Counted from the first letter of the stretch, positions 34,991 through 46,241 are shown. The stretch is DNA of 64,000 nt from Symbiodinium natans (GCA_905221605.1 CAJNDS010002479.1:1052501-1116500), one strand, 5' to 3'. The notes: generated from the sequence alone by a model not told the origin. Program-made: numbers and translations.

Positions 34991-35789
34991 TCATGTGATC
35001 AAAAGGGTTTAGGGTTTAGGGTTCAAGGACTCTGAAGGTTTGGGGTTTACAGGGTTTGGAGGTTTTAGGGTTTAGGGTTTAGGGTTTAGGGTTCATGGAC
35101 TCTGAAGGAGTTTTGCTGCAGGGGCCTTGGGTCTCTGGAGGCGTAGGGTTTAGGGTTGAGGGTTCGGGTTTAGGGTGTTTAGGTTTTTTAGGGTCTTTTG
35201 GTTTTTTGAGTTTTTAGGGTTTTCAGGGTTTTAGGTGTTTTTAGGGCTTTTAGGGTTTTTAGGGTTTTTTGGGTTTAGGGTGCAAGGGGTTTTGGGTTTT
35301 TGGTTTAGGGTTCAGGATTCCCGGCGTCTCTTCGTCAGACGCAGCGGCTTCAAATCCCTGCAAGCATGGTGCCCCTCAATCCCAGCGCAGCACATACCCT
35401 AAGGGTCCATGCACCATGTTAATGTACTTGGGCCCTAAACCCTAAGCCCTACACAGTGGGCCCTTTGAGATAGTTGAGAAAGAAAGAGATAGGGGAGATA
35501 AAAAAGATAAAACGGAGATAGGCTAAGTCCATTTTGTTTTTTAATATCTTTTTTTATCTTTTGCTATCTTTTTTTTATTTATTTTTATTTTCCTATCTTT
35601 TTTTGAAGAAAAACGGCGAGAATTTCATACTAGCTCAGATGTAGAAAAATCACCCACGTCCAGGCTGGAAAGGCTTCTGCTCGTTTCACGTTTGGGCTGC
35701 TGGCACAGGAGAAGGGAGACAGGAAGCCCTATGTGGCTTTGTGAGTTTTTTGGGGGCCCAGGTTTAAGAGGGGCGCATGGGTTGCACAC

Positions 35790-35940
35790 CCGCCAAACAT
35801 ACCCCGAAACATACCCCCGATACATGCCCCGTAACATACCCTCGAAATTTTTGAAGGTAAAGTAGCTCATGATGCCGCGAGACATACCCGAAACATACCC
35901 CGATACCCCAAAACATACCCGCGAAACATACCCTGATCCC
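35790..35940 (+). repeat. CGAAACATACCC short tandem motif
   Basis: About ten irregular copies of AACATACCC(C/G) inside the terminal-inverted-repeat element. Confidence 0.7.
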
Positions 35941-36365
35941 AACACCTGTCGCCCGCCCTAGAATATGGGTTTGTTCGATAAGGGTGGGGGGGGGCGGGTT
36001 TAGGGAGGGCCTGTGAGTGGAGAAAAGATTCGCGACAAGATGTCCTCGAAGTGGGCGCTGGCTGTGGTCATGCTGAGAGCAAGGACGGTTGAGGTCCGTG
36101 AGGCGCGGCATGCATTTTTGAGGCTACGGGGCCCGTAGTGTGAGGGAGGCCAGCCCGCTACCTGCACTATTTGTGGGACATCTCAGGGCGGTAGTGTGCG
36201 GTAGTGTTGCCTGGGCCTGGGCTGCAGGGCTTAAGGGTGGTAGTGCTCGAGGCCCTCTACGAAGCTTACGGGCTCCAGAGCGGTAGTGGCCGGGAGTGTG
36301 CGGTAGTGCCTGCCTGTGGCTTGACTGGGGGAGCCTAAGCAAGGGACCTTTCCGGACTGGCTTGT

Positions 36366-36865
36366 GGGGCCCGAGGGGGCGCTAAGCAAGGGGTCTTGCC
36401 GGACTTGCTTCTGGCGTCGAAGGGGGGCCGAAGCAAGGGATCTTGCCGGACTTGCTTCTGGGGCCGGGGGGGGCCTAAGCAAGGGATCTTGCTTCTGGGG
36501 CTGGAGTGGGGGCCTGAGAAAGGGATCTTTCCGGATTTGCTTCTGGCCGAAGGGCATCTTGCCGGGCTTGCTTCTGGAGCCGGAGGGGGGGCCTAAGCAA
36601 GGGATCTACTTTCCGGACTTGCTTCTGGGCCGAGAGGGGGGGCCTATAAGGGATCTTTCCGGACTTGCTTCTGGCGCCGAAGGCGGTCCTAAGCAAGGAA
36701 TCTTTCCAGACTTGCTTCTGGGCGAAGAGGGGGGGCCTAAGCAAAGGATCTTGCCGGGCTTGCTTCTGGGGCCGGGGGGCGGGCCTGAGCAAGGGCTCTT
36801 TCCGGACTTGCTTTTGGCGCAGACGGGTGAGCCTAAGCAAGGGATCTTTCCGGGTTTGCTTCATG
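36366..36865 (+). repeat. About 57-bp minisatellite inside the Tc1-like element
   Basis: About nine units built on AAGCAAGGGATCTTGCCGG and ACTTGCTTCTGGGGCCG. AAGCAAG and CTTGCTT make each unit a potential hairpin. Frames of up to 180 codons across it are repeat products. Confidence 0.85.
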
Positions 36866-37378
36866 TTAGCTGTATACACCGTACATTCTTTGATGCCCTA
36901 AACTAAACATGCGATATAACCTTTTTATCCCAAAATCGACTCAAGCTATCTTTTTTTATTTTTATTTTTATATTTTTTTGTTTTTTCTATCTTTTTTAAT
37001 CTCCCGGCGGCCGATGCCTCTTTGCCGCACTTTGCCGCACCTATCTTTTCTAAGTTTGTTCTATCTCGTTTATCTTTTCCTATCATTCCGCGAAGATAGT
37101 ATCTCCAGAAAAAGATAGAAGCGACTTAGACCCTCCCTAAGTGGCTTATAACTCACTTAAAACAGACTCCCTATCTCAACTATCTACCCTATCTGCAAAG
37201 GGCCCACTGTGTAAACCCTAAACCGCAGGAGGGGCTTTAAGGCCCAAACCCTAAAGCCCTAAGGCCCAAGCCTTCCCAATCTAGGTACATGGACTGCTGT
37301 GGCAGCTGGAATTTGTTCATCAAAAACCCTAAACCCTAAACGCCTAAACACGAAGCCCTAAACCCTAAACCCCAAAAG

Positions 37379-37448
37379 GAGCTGGTGCCGCTCTTGGAGC
37401 CCTTGGTCGCTCTGAAAAGCCTGGACCTGTCTTCCACCAAACTGACAG
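37379..37448 (+). CDS. LRR gene exon 29
   Basis: Encodes a complete repeat, ELVPLLEPLVALKSLDLSST then KLT. Donor GC (GCGCGG). The upstream intron contains the AT-rich block and the 1.76 kb terminal-inverted-repeat element. Confidence 0.85.
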
Positions 37449-37981
37449 GCGCGGGGCAGGGCTCGCCCTCAGTAGGCTGAACCCTGTTTTGGGTTTTGGG
37501 TTTAGGGTTTAGGGTTTAGGGTTTGGGGCTGAGTGTTTAGGGTTTAGGGCTTGCTTCAAGGTTCATGGGTACTTAGATGTGGGGGTAATTATCAGTGCCT
37601 GAACTAAGGTTTTAACATCGGTTGCCCTACTCATCGCCCTCCTTAGAGCCATTAACCTTCAACAGTCGGTAGGGCTAAACCCTAAACCCTAAACCCTAAA
37701 CGAGGTTCAAGAGGCATGGATCTCGGCAGGCCTTGTGAGGATCTTTCATACTGTTGGGTTTTAAGAGGGCAAGAAGGCTGTCGAGGACCAGCCTTCCGCC
37801 GCCCACACCCCCCCCCCAAACAAAAAATGTAGAAACACGAAAAAGTACATAAAACAGCCTTTCAGTCAAAACTTTATTGGGACCCAAACCCCATACAATT
37901 TGTACAACCCCTCAACCCTAAACCCTAAGCCCTCAGCCCTCAGCCCTAAACCCATAAGCTCCGCGTCCCCTTCAAGCCGAG

Positions 37982-38045
37982 GTGAAGTCCCAGCCTCCCT
38001 GTACCACCTCCAAAGCCTGGAGAGCTTGAATTTGTCAGACAACGG
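37982..38045 (+). CDS. LRR gene exon 30
   Basis: Encodes GEVPASLYHLQSLESLNLSD then N, a near-perfect plant-type repeat. Acceptor AG|GTGA, donor GT (GTGCCC). It joins to GLSGELPEAIG. Confidence 0.85.
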
Positions 38046-38499
38046 GTGCCCCGGCTGAGCCTAAGCGGGTTTAGGGCTTTGGGTGTGGGGTTTAGGGTTC
38101 GGGGTTCAGGGTTTAAGGTCATTGTGTTCAAGTGTACATGTGTGTGTGTGCAGGGGGAGAGGGCGGATTGAGGGCTAAGGAGGTCTGCGGATTTAGGTGT
38201 GTAGAAAAACACTAGAAGGTTGGACCCCTAAACCCTAAACCCTGGAGGCTTTCTGGGGGCTTCCACTTGAATCTGTGCCCCTCTGTAGATGCTTTGTGGA
38301 ATTTAGTATGTCGGGCTGAGAGAGAGAGAGCTGCAGGATCCAAAGCCTGGTTTTGTGGGTCATGTGAGAATCCTACAAAGGAGCAAGCCTACACAAGGCA
38401 GGTCCTGGTTTCTTTCGGGGACTCCGGCGGTGGGCAGTTTTAGCACTGTTTGCAGGTGAAAGGTTTACAGGGTTTTGGAGTATACCTTTTTTTCCAGGG

Positions 38500-38905
38500 T
38501 CTACTCCAAAGTAGGGTTTAGGGTGTAGGAAATAGGGTTATGGGTCCATGACAGCGAGGCCAAGAAAGCGATAACCTTACTTGTCCTCAACCTCAAAGCC
38601 GAGTTGTGGCACTCGGCGAAGTTCTTGCTGGTCGGTTCTTTTCCGCAAAAAGCCTGCTGGAATCCAAACAAGCCGTGGCGAATCTGTCTGTACTGCGACG
38701 AAATATGTCCGGGCCCCTTCTGCGAGAGAATGATTTCATCCATCATTGCACTCTGGTCGCCTGAGCAGGACAGCCCTTACGGCAATCAACTCAACGCACT
38801 GAACAGATCGGAAAGTTCATGCTCTCTACCTTTCCCTCCACGAGTCAGCAGTTCGGAGTCGAGTTCGGATGCCAAGAACCGATGTGGTTCACAGTGGCTC
38901 TAATC
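38500..38905. other. 0.4 kb unique segment in LRR intron 30
   Basis: Telomere-free. The minus frame reads DEIILSQKGPGHISSQYRQI and GLFGFQQAFCGKEPTSKNFA; a plus frame is also open. Possibly a gene fragment; not recognised. Confidence 0.35.
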
Positions 38906-38974
38906 TGAACCACTTTGGTGAACGAACTTCGAGATGGGCTTCAGAGTTCACGTGCTTATAAACGGCCCTCGAGG

Positions 38975-39085
38975 TAGGGTTTAGGGTTTAGGGTTTAGGG
39001 TTTAGGGTTTAGGGTTTAGGGTTTAGGGTTTAGGGTTTAGGGCTTAGGGTTTAGGGTTTAGGGTTTAGGGTTTAGGGTTTAGGAT
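38975..39085 (+). repeat. TTTAGGG array in LRR intron 30
   Basis: About 15 units. Confidence 0.95.
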
Positions 39086-39927
39086 TAAGCAGAAATAAAG
39101 CGCACATTCGGGGCTGGGGCAAGTGCAGGGCAGACGCAGCAAGGCCCGTGTCCGCGACCAGACCCCCCCAAACCCTCAACCATCCACCCTGCATGCTGCT
39201 CTGAGACCTCGAGGTAAGGTTTAAGGTTTAGTGTTTAGGATTTGGGGCTTAGGGTTTAGGATTAATTCACCCTAAGCACTACACCCTAAACCCGAATGAT
39301 ACGGGCTTAAAGGTCAGGGCTGCGGCTGAGCACAAGATGCGATATAGGGTTTAGGGTTTTCATTCTCTCTCCCAGAACAGGAGGCAACCCCCTAAGCTCA
39401 AAATCCACAACCCCTAAGCTGTAACCCCCAGCCCCCTCCAAAGAAAAGCGACAATATCGCGAAACAATGCAAAAATAAATATAACCAACATCACCCCAAC
39501 CTGCTAACCAGAAAAACCCACCAAGAACTACAGAACTGCACACAACAACTAGAGCTCAAACCCTAAACCGCAAACCCCAACAGCAAACAGTCAAAATTCG
39601 ACTATACCTCACATCGCCAAACGCTAAACATGCCCGGATGTACCCTAAAGCCTTAAACCCCTTAACCCGTACACCCCAATCCCTATTCCCTTAAGCCCCT
39701 AAACCCGTAACACTCCCTAAATCCCTAAACTCCTTTAATCTCTAGCGCCTAAACCCTACATCCCAAACCCCTAAACCCTAAACCCTACATACCAACCTTC
39801 AGCCCGAACACCCTAAACCTTATACCCTAAACCCAAACCCTAAGCCCTAGCCCGAAACCCTAAACCCTAAACCCTTGCCGTAAACTCCAAACCCTAAACC
39901 CTATACCCTAAAACCTCTCTCCCTCAG

Positions 39928-39989
39928 GCTCTCGGGCGAGCTCCCCGAGGCGATCGGAGCGCTGACGCGGATCCGCGCTCTGGACATGA
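39928..39989 (+). CDS. LRR gene exon 31
   Basis: Encodes LSGELPEAIGALTRIRALDM. Acceptor TCAG|GCTC, donor GC (GCATCT). The join to exon 32 reads LDMSKNSISGDVP. Confidence 0.85.
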
Positions 39990-40451
39990 GCATCTGGGCC
40001 CCTGGTTTCGGTACACTTTTTTGCTACAAGGGTTTAGGGTTTAGGGTTTAGGGCTCAGGGTTTAGGGTTTAGTTTAGGGGTTTAGGGTTCTGGAACCCTG
40101 GTTTCCGTACAGGGCTTTTAAAGAAGCCCTAGCTGTAGGGAGGTTTGGGTTTTGGGGTTGTGACAGAGGCTTTCTTGAGAACAAGCCCTGCCAATGTGAA
40201 GCCTGCACCAGTCTGCGCACTACATGCCAAACGGTCTGCACCCTAAACACTACAGTAAACACCATAATTCGTCAAGAAGCCCCTTATATAGGGTTTAGGG
40301 TAACCCTAAACCCTAAACCCTACACTCTAAACCCTAAACCCTACAGGGGTGACTTAAACAAAAACAAACCAGGCGGCTTCGGGATGTCTGAGAGTGCTGG
40401 AGAGTTTTGAGCCCAGACCAGTGAAGCCCCAAACACGAAGCCCGAAGGCCT

Positions 40452-40710
40452 AAACCCTAAACCCTAACCCTAAACCCTAAACCCTAAACCCTAAACCCTA
40501 AACCCTAAACCCTAAACCCTAAACCCTAAACCCTAAACCCTAAACCCTAAACCCTAAACCCTAAACCCTAAACCCGAACCCTAAACCCTAATCCTAAACC
40601 CTAAACCCCTAAACCCCTAAACCCCTAAACCCCTAAACCCCTAAACCCCTAAACCCCTAAACCCCTAAACCCTTAACCCCTAGACCCCAACCCTAAACCC
40701 TAAACCCTGC
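40452..40710 (+). repeat. CCCTAAA array passing into CCCCTAAA 8-mers
   Basis: About 18 CCCTAAA units, then from about 40600 nine CCCCTAAA units: again a clustered variant. Confidence 0.95.
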
Positions 40711-40903
40711 TCAGAGTTTTGGTGTTTGGGTTTAGGTCTTCCTATTTGGCGCCATCCTCAATGTCTCTGTGTGTGAAGTTGGGGTCGGGATCTCCAATTT
40801 TCGGGGCAGGGTTTAGGGTTTGGGGTTTAGGGTTTAGGGCTTTGAGTGAATTATTGTGCTAGAGGGGCATTGGCAAATACCCGAAACTACGGCTCCAATC
40901 CAG

Positions 40904-40960
40904 GTAAGAACTCCATCAGCGGAGATGTCCCTCTAACTTTGCGCGGCCTCTGGTGCCTTG
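40904..40960 (+). CDS. LRR gene exon 32
   Basis: Encodes KNSISGDVPLTLRGLWCL after CCAG|GTAAG. GCTGA occurs at the putative donor and near the next acceptor, but the exact splice pair giving LWCL-xxLALTHNSL is unresolved. Confidence 0.75.
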
Positions 40961-41539
40961 GCTGAAGACATCGCGACTGGTAGGTTCGGCTCGGCCCTAA
41001 ACCCGAAACCCTTACTACAGTCCCCAGAAGACCGAAGTACGATTCGAACAGGGTCCCCATGAAGTCGCTTATGAGCCACGAGCACTCCATGGGTGCCTCT
41101 CCCTGACACTGGCAGGCTTGGTCCAAAGAGACCTGAGCCCAATTTAAAGTTTAGGGTTTAGGTGGGTTTTAGAGTTTGGGGTTTAGTGAATACAGGTTAC
41201 TGTGTCATATATACCTTAAACAGCCCTGTTCTATAAATACCTGTGAAACTTTTCAAGTAAGACTTAAACCCTAAAACCCTACTTGGAGGACCGGGGGACT
41301 TAGTAAGTAGTTTGAATGTAGGCTTCTGAAGTAGGACAACCCAACTAGGGATCCGGTTTTGGGGCACTTGTAACTTGACCTCATACCCTCTTACGAAGCC
41401 GCCCAGCCCTCTGAGCATGAAGTGCCACCACCCATGCAAACCTTTGTGAGGATTTAGGTTATGGCTGCTCCGACGGCAGAAAGCCGAATTTTCCGAATGC
41501 CTTATGTGAAGCCCCAGACTCCTCCGTAAACTCCACGAA

Positions 41540-41669
41540 GGGTTTAGGGTTTAGGGTTTAGGGTTTAGGGTTTAGGGTTTAGGGTTTAGGGTTTAGGGTT
41601 TAGGGTTTAGGGTTTAGGGTTTAGGGTTTAGGGTTTAGGGTTTAGGGTTTAGGGTTTAGGGTTTAGGGT
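41540..41669 (+). repeat. TTTAGGG array before LRR exon 33
   Basis: Eighteen nearly perfect units, ending about 58 bp from exon 33. Confidence 0.97.
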
Positions 41670-41726
41670 ACCCGAATCCGAGAAGCCCTGTAGAACCCCC
41701 CCCCAAGTATCCAAAGGAGTGCTGAG

Positions 41727-41754
41727 CAGCTGGCATTGACCCACAACTCCCTGC
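41727..41754 (+). CDS. LRR gene exon 33
   Basis: Encodes QLALTHNSL, an LxLxxNxL core 24 residues after the previous one. It leaves at a GT donor (GTAACA). Confidence 0.65.
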
Positions 41755-42566
41755 GTAACAGCGCAAGCAGGCCGGCTATGTGGCTTTTTCGGCTCCTATA
41801 AACCCCTGAACCCTAAAGCATTTGGTCAGCACGATGCACTTCAAACCCGAAAACCTTGCACCCTAATAACCTAAACGCCCCCAGCCCTGCTACATGGCAT
41901 AGCTCATATAGCTCACTATATCACTATAGCTGTAAGGTACACTAGCTGCAAAACAGTAAATATACAAACTCACCAGTTCGAGCAGTAGGGTTCCGAGTGC
42001 ATGATTCAGGGCCAGTGGTCTGAATAGGTGAAGGACACAAACGGAACCCTAGCTACGAGGGTCCTCTACAGCCTCTACATTCTTGCTTTATGCCTACCGC
42101 TTGAAGGTTCAAGGTTTCCAAAAAGTAACACTATAGAAGAGGTTGAATTTAGATCAAAATGCTGAAAACCCTACTCATTGTTTGCACAGAGCTGCGCGTG
42201 TGATGCCATGCGCTAAGCCCTGAACCCTAAGCCCATGTATGCACACATATATTGCTGTTTCCCTTGTCTTTCCCCCCAAACTATAATTCAACATACCCCC
42301 AAACTCATACCCCTTAACCTCTAAAGGGAGAATAGATGGAAGGATTTTACCATGCCACTGAATGTTTTCAAGGGGGCATGCCCGAGAGGTGTGTTGAATG
42401 TTCCTCAGAAAACTTCTTTTCAACCCGAAGCTTGCTGTTCTGGGTGTATGAGGTTTAGGGTTTAGGGTTTAAGGTTTAGGGTTTAGGGTTTAGGGTTTAG
42501 GATTTGCAGTTTAGGGTTCAATATAGGGGTACACACATGTTCTGTTCCTCAGCTCCCCTAGCAGCT

Positions 42567-42684
42567 GCGGCCCCTTTACCATACGAGCTATAGCTAAGGG
42601 ACTTATAACCTGATTTAGGCCCCTAAGAACCCAATTTAGGGCCCTTATAACTCTACTTATATCTTGGGAGGCCCCTCCTTGTAA
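42567..42684. mobile_element. MITE family C, copy 2
   Basis: GCGGCCCCTTTACCATAC at left and GGGAGGCCCCTCCTTGTAA at right, with internal ATTTAGGCCCCTAAGAACCC. The right end runs straight into CCCTAAA repeats. Confidence 0.65.
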
Positions 42685-42836
42685 CCCTAAACCCTAAACC
42701 CTAAACCCTAAACCCTAAACCCTAAACCCTAAACCCTAAACCCTAAACGCTAAACCCTAAACCCTAAACCCTAAACCCTAAACCCTAAACCCTAAACCCT
42801 AAACCCTAAACCCTAAACCCTAAACCCTAAACCCTA
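42683..42836 (+). repeat. CCCTAAA array before LRR exon 34
   Basis: About 22 units, ending about 15 bp from the exon acceptor. Confidence 0.97.
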
Positions 42837-42851
42837 CCCCTCCTGCAGCAG

Positions 42852-42950
42852 GAACTGCGCTCCCACTGCCAGCGATCCCTGTGGCCTGCTGCGCCGCACT
42901 GCGACTGCCGGCTGCAATTTGCGCCAGAGACCCCATGATCTTATCCCTAA
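42852..42950 (+). CDS. LRR gene exon 34 (tentative, 3' edge unknown)
   Basis: In the phase set by exon 33 it reads RTALPLPAIPVACCAALRL, with leucines at LRR spacing. The frame runs into CCCTAAA repeats and stops there, so either a donor lies inside or this is the C-terminus. Confidence 0.4.
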
Positions 42951-43014
42951 ACCCTAAACCCTAAACCCTAAACCCTAAACCCTAAACCCTAAACCCTAAA
43001 CCCTAAACCCTAAC
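42945..43014 (+). repeat. CCCTAAA array after LRR exon 34
   Basis: About nine units. The interval from here to 44533 holds scattered degenerate telomere units and short single-copy pieces; the LRR 3' end must be in it but was not identified. Confidence 0.93.
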
Positions 43015-44531
43015 CCCAAACCCATAAATCACATTAGGATCACGACTGCAGTGTAAGGAACATGCCCTAGATACAGGCAAGATGGGAGTCTCCAGGCCCA
43101 GGATCTTACGCCCAGAAACTAGGGTTGAGGGTTTAGGGTTTAAGGTTTTGGGGTTAGGGTTTAGGGTTCAGGGTTTAGGGCTTAAGGCTTAGGGTCTTCG
43201 CGGGGGCTTGAAGGGTTTAGGGTTCAGGGTTGAGAAGGCTTCTGGGGCTCTGTGAGGCTTAGTTGTCGCTCCCTTTATATCGGATTCTACACCCTAAACC
43301 CTAAACCCCAAGCCCTAGGCCCTAAGCCCTAAAGCCCTCAACTCTAAACCCTGAAGGCCTTTCAGAATGCAGCTTCCCCGTATGTCTGGGTTTTCTGCAG
43401 TCCCCGGGCGTTCAGGTGTTCAGGGTGATGGCTTGTAGGGTGTAGGGTTTAGGGGTTCGCATAGTACTGGCTAGACCATTGGCAACAAGGGTTTAGGGTT
43501 TAGGGTTTAGGGGGCTTCGTTGCTACTCGGTGTAAGAGTGGTTGCGCAAAGGCCAAAAGCATGGGCCCCGAATTTGGACTAAATCAAAACCCCAATCCCT
43601 ATAGTCGAGCTTTCAAGCCCAGACTCGATAAACCCTACCAACCCAGCCCTTGAACCATGAACCGGTTTAGGGTTACGGTCTAGGTTTGGTGTTTAAGGCT
43701 GCTTCGACAAAAAGGCGGCTCCTCATTCCCAGGTTGGGAACTTGGTTCAGGGCCCACTTGGGGTCAGGGTTTGGGGTTCAGGGTTCAGGGTTTAGGGTTT
43801 TTAGCCGCATGCTCAGGCAGAGGAATGCCGCTCCAGCTGCAGTTAGGGTCTTGTGAGCGACCCAGACTCGTACCCTGACAGAAGCACGACCCACCAGGGT
43901 TTTTAGGATTTAGGTGCGCAAGTTTCGGAACGTACACCTTAAACCCTAAGCCCTAAACCCTTAACCTGGGCGGGCTTGCTTGGAGAAAGGGAGTCATTGC
44001 ATTTCAAAAAAGAACCCTTAACCTTAAAGGTGGATGGCCGCGACATTCCGTCCTGCGGGTTGAGGGTTTAGGGTGCAGGGTTCAGGGTTTAGGTTTGGTC
44101 TGCTTATGTTAGTAAATCCCAAGGGTCACGTGTACGGGGCCCTTCTTTCGTCCCTCATGTTGGAATCTACTCGGTGCACCCAGAGTAGGTCTAGGTTCCC
44201 TTATGATAAGCCCTTTAAACCAAAGCGGGCACCGTTTTGAAAAATCGGTGACTCCTGGGTCTAGTCTAGCATCTCCAGCGTTAAGGATCAGGTTTCTTTG
44301 CGAACGTCTCGCAAGAAGGGAGTGTTGAGTGGTATTCTGGTCTTACTGTTAAGCCATGTTTTCTGGTCAACTAGGGAAACTATAGTTCAGTGCGCAAGAA
44401 TTTTTAGCTCAGGCTTTAGGATCTCATGTTTGCCTTGTCGGGTTAGGGTTGTAGAGAAAAGGGTCTAGAGTTTAGAGTTTTCAGTCTTAGTTTCTGACAG
44501 TCTAGGCAGACAGTCTAGGGGAACGGATTTC

Positions 44532-44620
44532 CCCTAAACCCTAAACCCTAAACCCTAAACCCTAAACCCTAAACCCTAAAAACTAAAGCCTAAAGCCCTA
44601 AACCCTGAACCCTAAACTGT
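44532..44620 (+). repeat. CCCTAAA array
   Basis: About seven perfect then several degenerate units. Confidence 0.93.
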
Positions 44621-44717
44621 GGGGGGGTTTAATCCAAAGCCACCGCAGTGAAGCTCACTGCCGAGAACCATATGCTATGGGTTCAGAGTTTAAGTTTCGC
44701 AGAACGATCCCAGATCC

Positions 44718-44820
44718 CAGAACCCTAAACCCTAAACCCTAAACCCTAAACCCTAAACCCTAAACCCTAAACCCTAAACCCTAAACCCTAAACCCTAAAC
44801 CCTAAACCCTAAACCCTAAG
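44718..44820 (+). repeat. CCCTAAA array immediately upstream of the methyltransferase start
   Basis: About 14 units ending in AG 13 bp before the ATG. The promoter or trans-splice region of this gene is therefore essentially telomere repeat. Confidence 0.95.
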
Positions 44821-44833
44821 CCGGGCCTGCGCC

Positions 44834-44967
44834 ATGGACTGCGCGTTATGGTGGCCTGACGGAACTCCCAAAGACTTGGATGGAGCCGAGTTCGGCATCG
44901 TTGACCGACGCGCAAAGCTGCTCGAAATCCCTCTGAGGCATTGCGAGCTGTCGTTGACTGTTGCACA
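44834..44967 (+). CDS. Methyltransferase exon 1 (start codon)
   Basis: Reads MDCALWWPDGTPKDLDGAEF onward to SLTVAQ. An in-frame TAA lies in the CCCTAAA tract just upstream, and the ATG context is GCCATGG. It exits in phase 2 at a GC donor (GCACCT); the next exon begins GCAC. Confidence 0.82.
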
Positions 44968-45154
44968 GCACCTTGGCCTAAACCCTAAACCCTAAACCCT
45001 AAGTTGGGGGCCTCTAAGGTTTACGTACGGTTTGCAGCTTAAGGTATCCAGAATATCAGGACCTAAATTTCGGACACCTTCTGCTACCGCAGCCTCATGA
45101 CCTTATGCTACCGTAATCCCTTTTAGGAGACATGGACCAGCCCTGTTTCAGGTT

Positions 45155-45258
45155 CCTAAACCCTAAACCCTAAACCCTAAACCCTAAACCCTAAACCCTA
45201 AACCCTAAACCCTAATTAAACCCTAAACCCTAAACCCTAAACCCTAAACCCTAAACCC
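45155..45258 (+). repeat. CCCTAAA array in methyltransferase intron 1
   Basis: About 13 units with one shifted unit in the middle. Confidence 0.95.
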
Positions 45259-45276
45259 AACACTTTAGTCCCCAAG

Positions 45277-45361
45277 GCACGGAGAGGAAGCAGAAGGCAC
45301 GGCGCGTTTCGTTTGGAAAGCCGGCTACGGCCTCTGCGCCTTCCTCGACTCGTGGCTTCCT
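45277..45361 (+). CDS. Methyltransferase exon 2
   Basis: Encodes HGEEAEGTARFVWKAGYGLC and AFLDSWLP. Acceptor CCAAG|GCAC, donor GC (GCTCCT); the next exon begins GCTCT. Confidence 0.85.
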
Positions 45362-45387
45362 GCTCCTTGGGAGCCACATGTCATGCT

Positions 45388-45520
45388 GGGTTTAGGGTTT
45401 TGGGTTTAGGGTTTAGTTCGGGTTTAGGGTTTAGGGTTGAGGGTTTAGGGTTTAGGGTTTAGGGGTTTAGGGTTTAGGGTTTAGGGTTTAGGGTTTAGGG
45501 TTTAGGGTTTAGGGTTTGGG
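45388..45520 (+). repeat. TTTAGGG array in methyltransferase intron 2
   Basis: About 15 units; orientation opposite to intron 1. Confidence 0.95.
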
Positions 45521-45740
45521 TGGGCTTTCGTGCTCATTGGGAGCCAAGTAATTCTTAACATGGGGATCATAGACCCTATGCTACCACACATAGGTATATG
45601 TTGGGCTACAAGTATGTTTACTAAAGTTACAATACAGGTGACCGTACTTCTACTTATGACTAACCAAGGACCTTCAAGTAGTACCTCTAAAACAAGCTTT
45701 ACCCCAAACCCTAAACCCTAAACCCTTATTGGTCCCAAAG

Positions 45741-45778
45741 GCTCTGCCTGCTGTGCCAGAAGACTGTAGCGGGAGAAA
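45741..45778 (+). CDS. Methyltransferase exon 3 (38 nt)
   Basis: Encodes ALPAVPEDCSGR plus two bases. Donor GC (GCAGCT); the next exon begins GCAAG. It forms the loop ahead of motif I. Confidence 0.78.
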
Positions 45779-45840
45779 GCAGCTGGGCTCTTGAGTATGC
45801 AGTTTTGTTTTACTTGAGTGTTTTCTGTTTTGCTGTTGTA

Positions 45841-45908
45841 GGGTTTAGGCTTTCGGCTTTCGGCTTTCGGCTTTCGGCTTTCGGCTTTAGGGTTTAGGGT
45901 TTAGGGTT
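45841..45908 (+). repeat. TTTCGGC 7-mers flanked by TTTAGGG, methyltransferase intron 3
   Basis: Five TTTCGGC units between TTTAGGG units, a locally homogenised variant. Confidence 0.9.
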
Positions 45909-45962
45909 GGGAACAGATAAGCCACCAAAAGTGTGTGATCTTGGCTTTCCTGGGGGTTGCAG

Positions 45963-46027
45963 GCAAGAGATCACAGTCCTTGAGCTGGGCTCTGGCACCG
46001 GAGCGTGTGCAACAGCTTTTGCGCTTT
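45963..46027 (+). CDS. Methyltransferase exon 4 (AdoMet motif I)
   Basis: Encodes QEITVLELGSGTGACATAFA then L, with the glycine-rich AdoMet motif. It exits in phase 1 at a GC donor (GCTACT); the next exon begins GCTACC. Confidence 0.88.
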
Positions 46028-46031
46028 GCTA

Positions 46032-46212
46032 CTTGGTAGCCCAGTGGTACCATGTCCTTCTTGGTTTAGGGATTTAGGGTTTAGGGTAAGGTGGCCTTCT
46101 ACAACTAAACCATAAACCCTAAGCCCTCAACCCTAAACTAAACCCCAAACCCTAAACCCTAAACCCCCCAAAAAGGCTACCCGTATTATGCAATGGTTGC
46201 TGGGCTACCAAG
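46032..46212 (+). mobile_element. Introner-like family G, copy 2 = methyltransferase intron 4
   Basis: Ends CTTGGTAGCCCAGTGGTACC and the inverse of GGTTGCTGGGCTACCAAG. GCTA(C) occurs on both flanks and supplies the GC donor and the first exon bases after AG. The middle contains TTTAGGG and CCCTAAA units. Family copies at 22216 and 57935 share the ends, so this intron is a transposed element. Confidence 0.78.
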
Positions 46213-46241
46213 GCTACCCAGAAGCTAAGGTCTCGGCAACA
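46213..46241 (+). CDS. Methyltransferase exon 5 (29 nt)
   Basis: Encodes YPEAKVSAT. The acidic residue of motif II (Asp) is the first codon of the next exon. Donor GA (GACCCT); the next exon begins GACCTC, so GACC flanks the intron. Confidence 0.82.

Larger units (their letters stand above)
35452..37211. mobile_element. 1.76 kb terminal-inverted-repeat element with TA flanks (Tc1/mariner-like ends, non-autonomous)
   Basis: The ends CACAGTGGGCCCTTTG are exact inverted copies (35452-35467 and 37196-37211). TA flanks both sides, as expected for Tc1/mariner insertion, and CAGTG-type ends are common in that superfamily. GATAG/CTATC-rich subterminal regions follow the ends. No transposase frame is seen; the interior holds a minisatellite and degenerate sequence. 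In LRR intron 28. Confidence 0.75.

Noticed and set aside
36364-36906. 180-codon plus-strand frame
   Set aside because: Product of the 57-bp minisatellite inside the inverted-repeat element.
44850-44950. LRR-like reading LTELPKTW
   Set aside because: The other frame is the methyltransferase N-terminus, which continues in phase through five introns. The LRR resemblance is chance.
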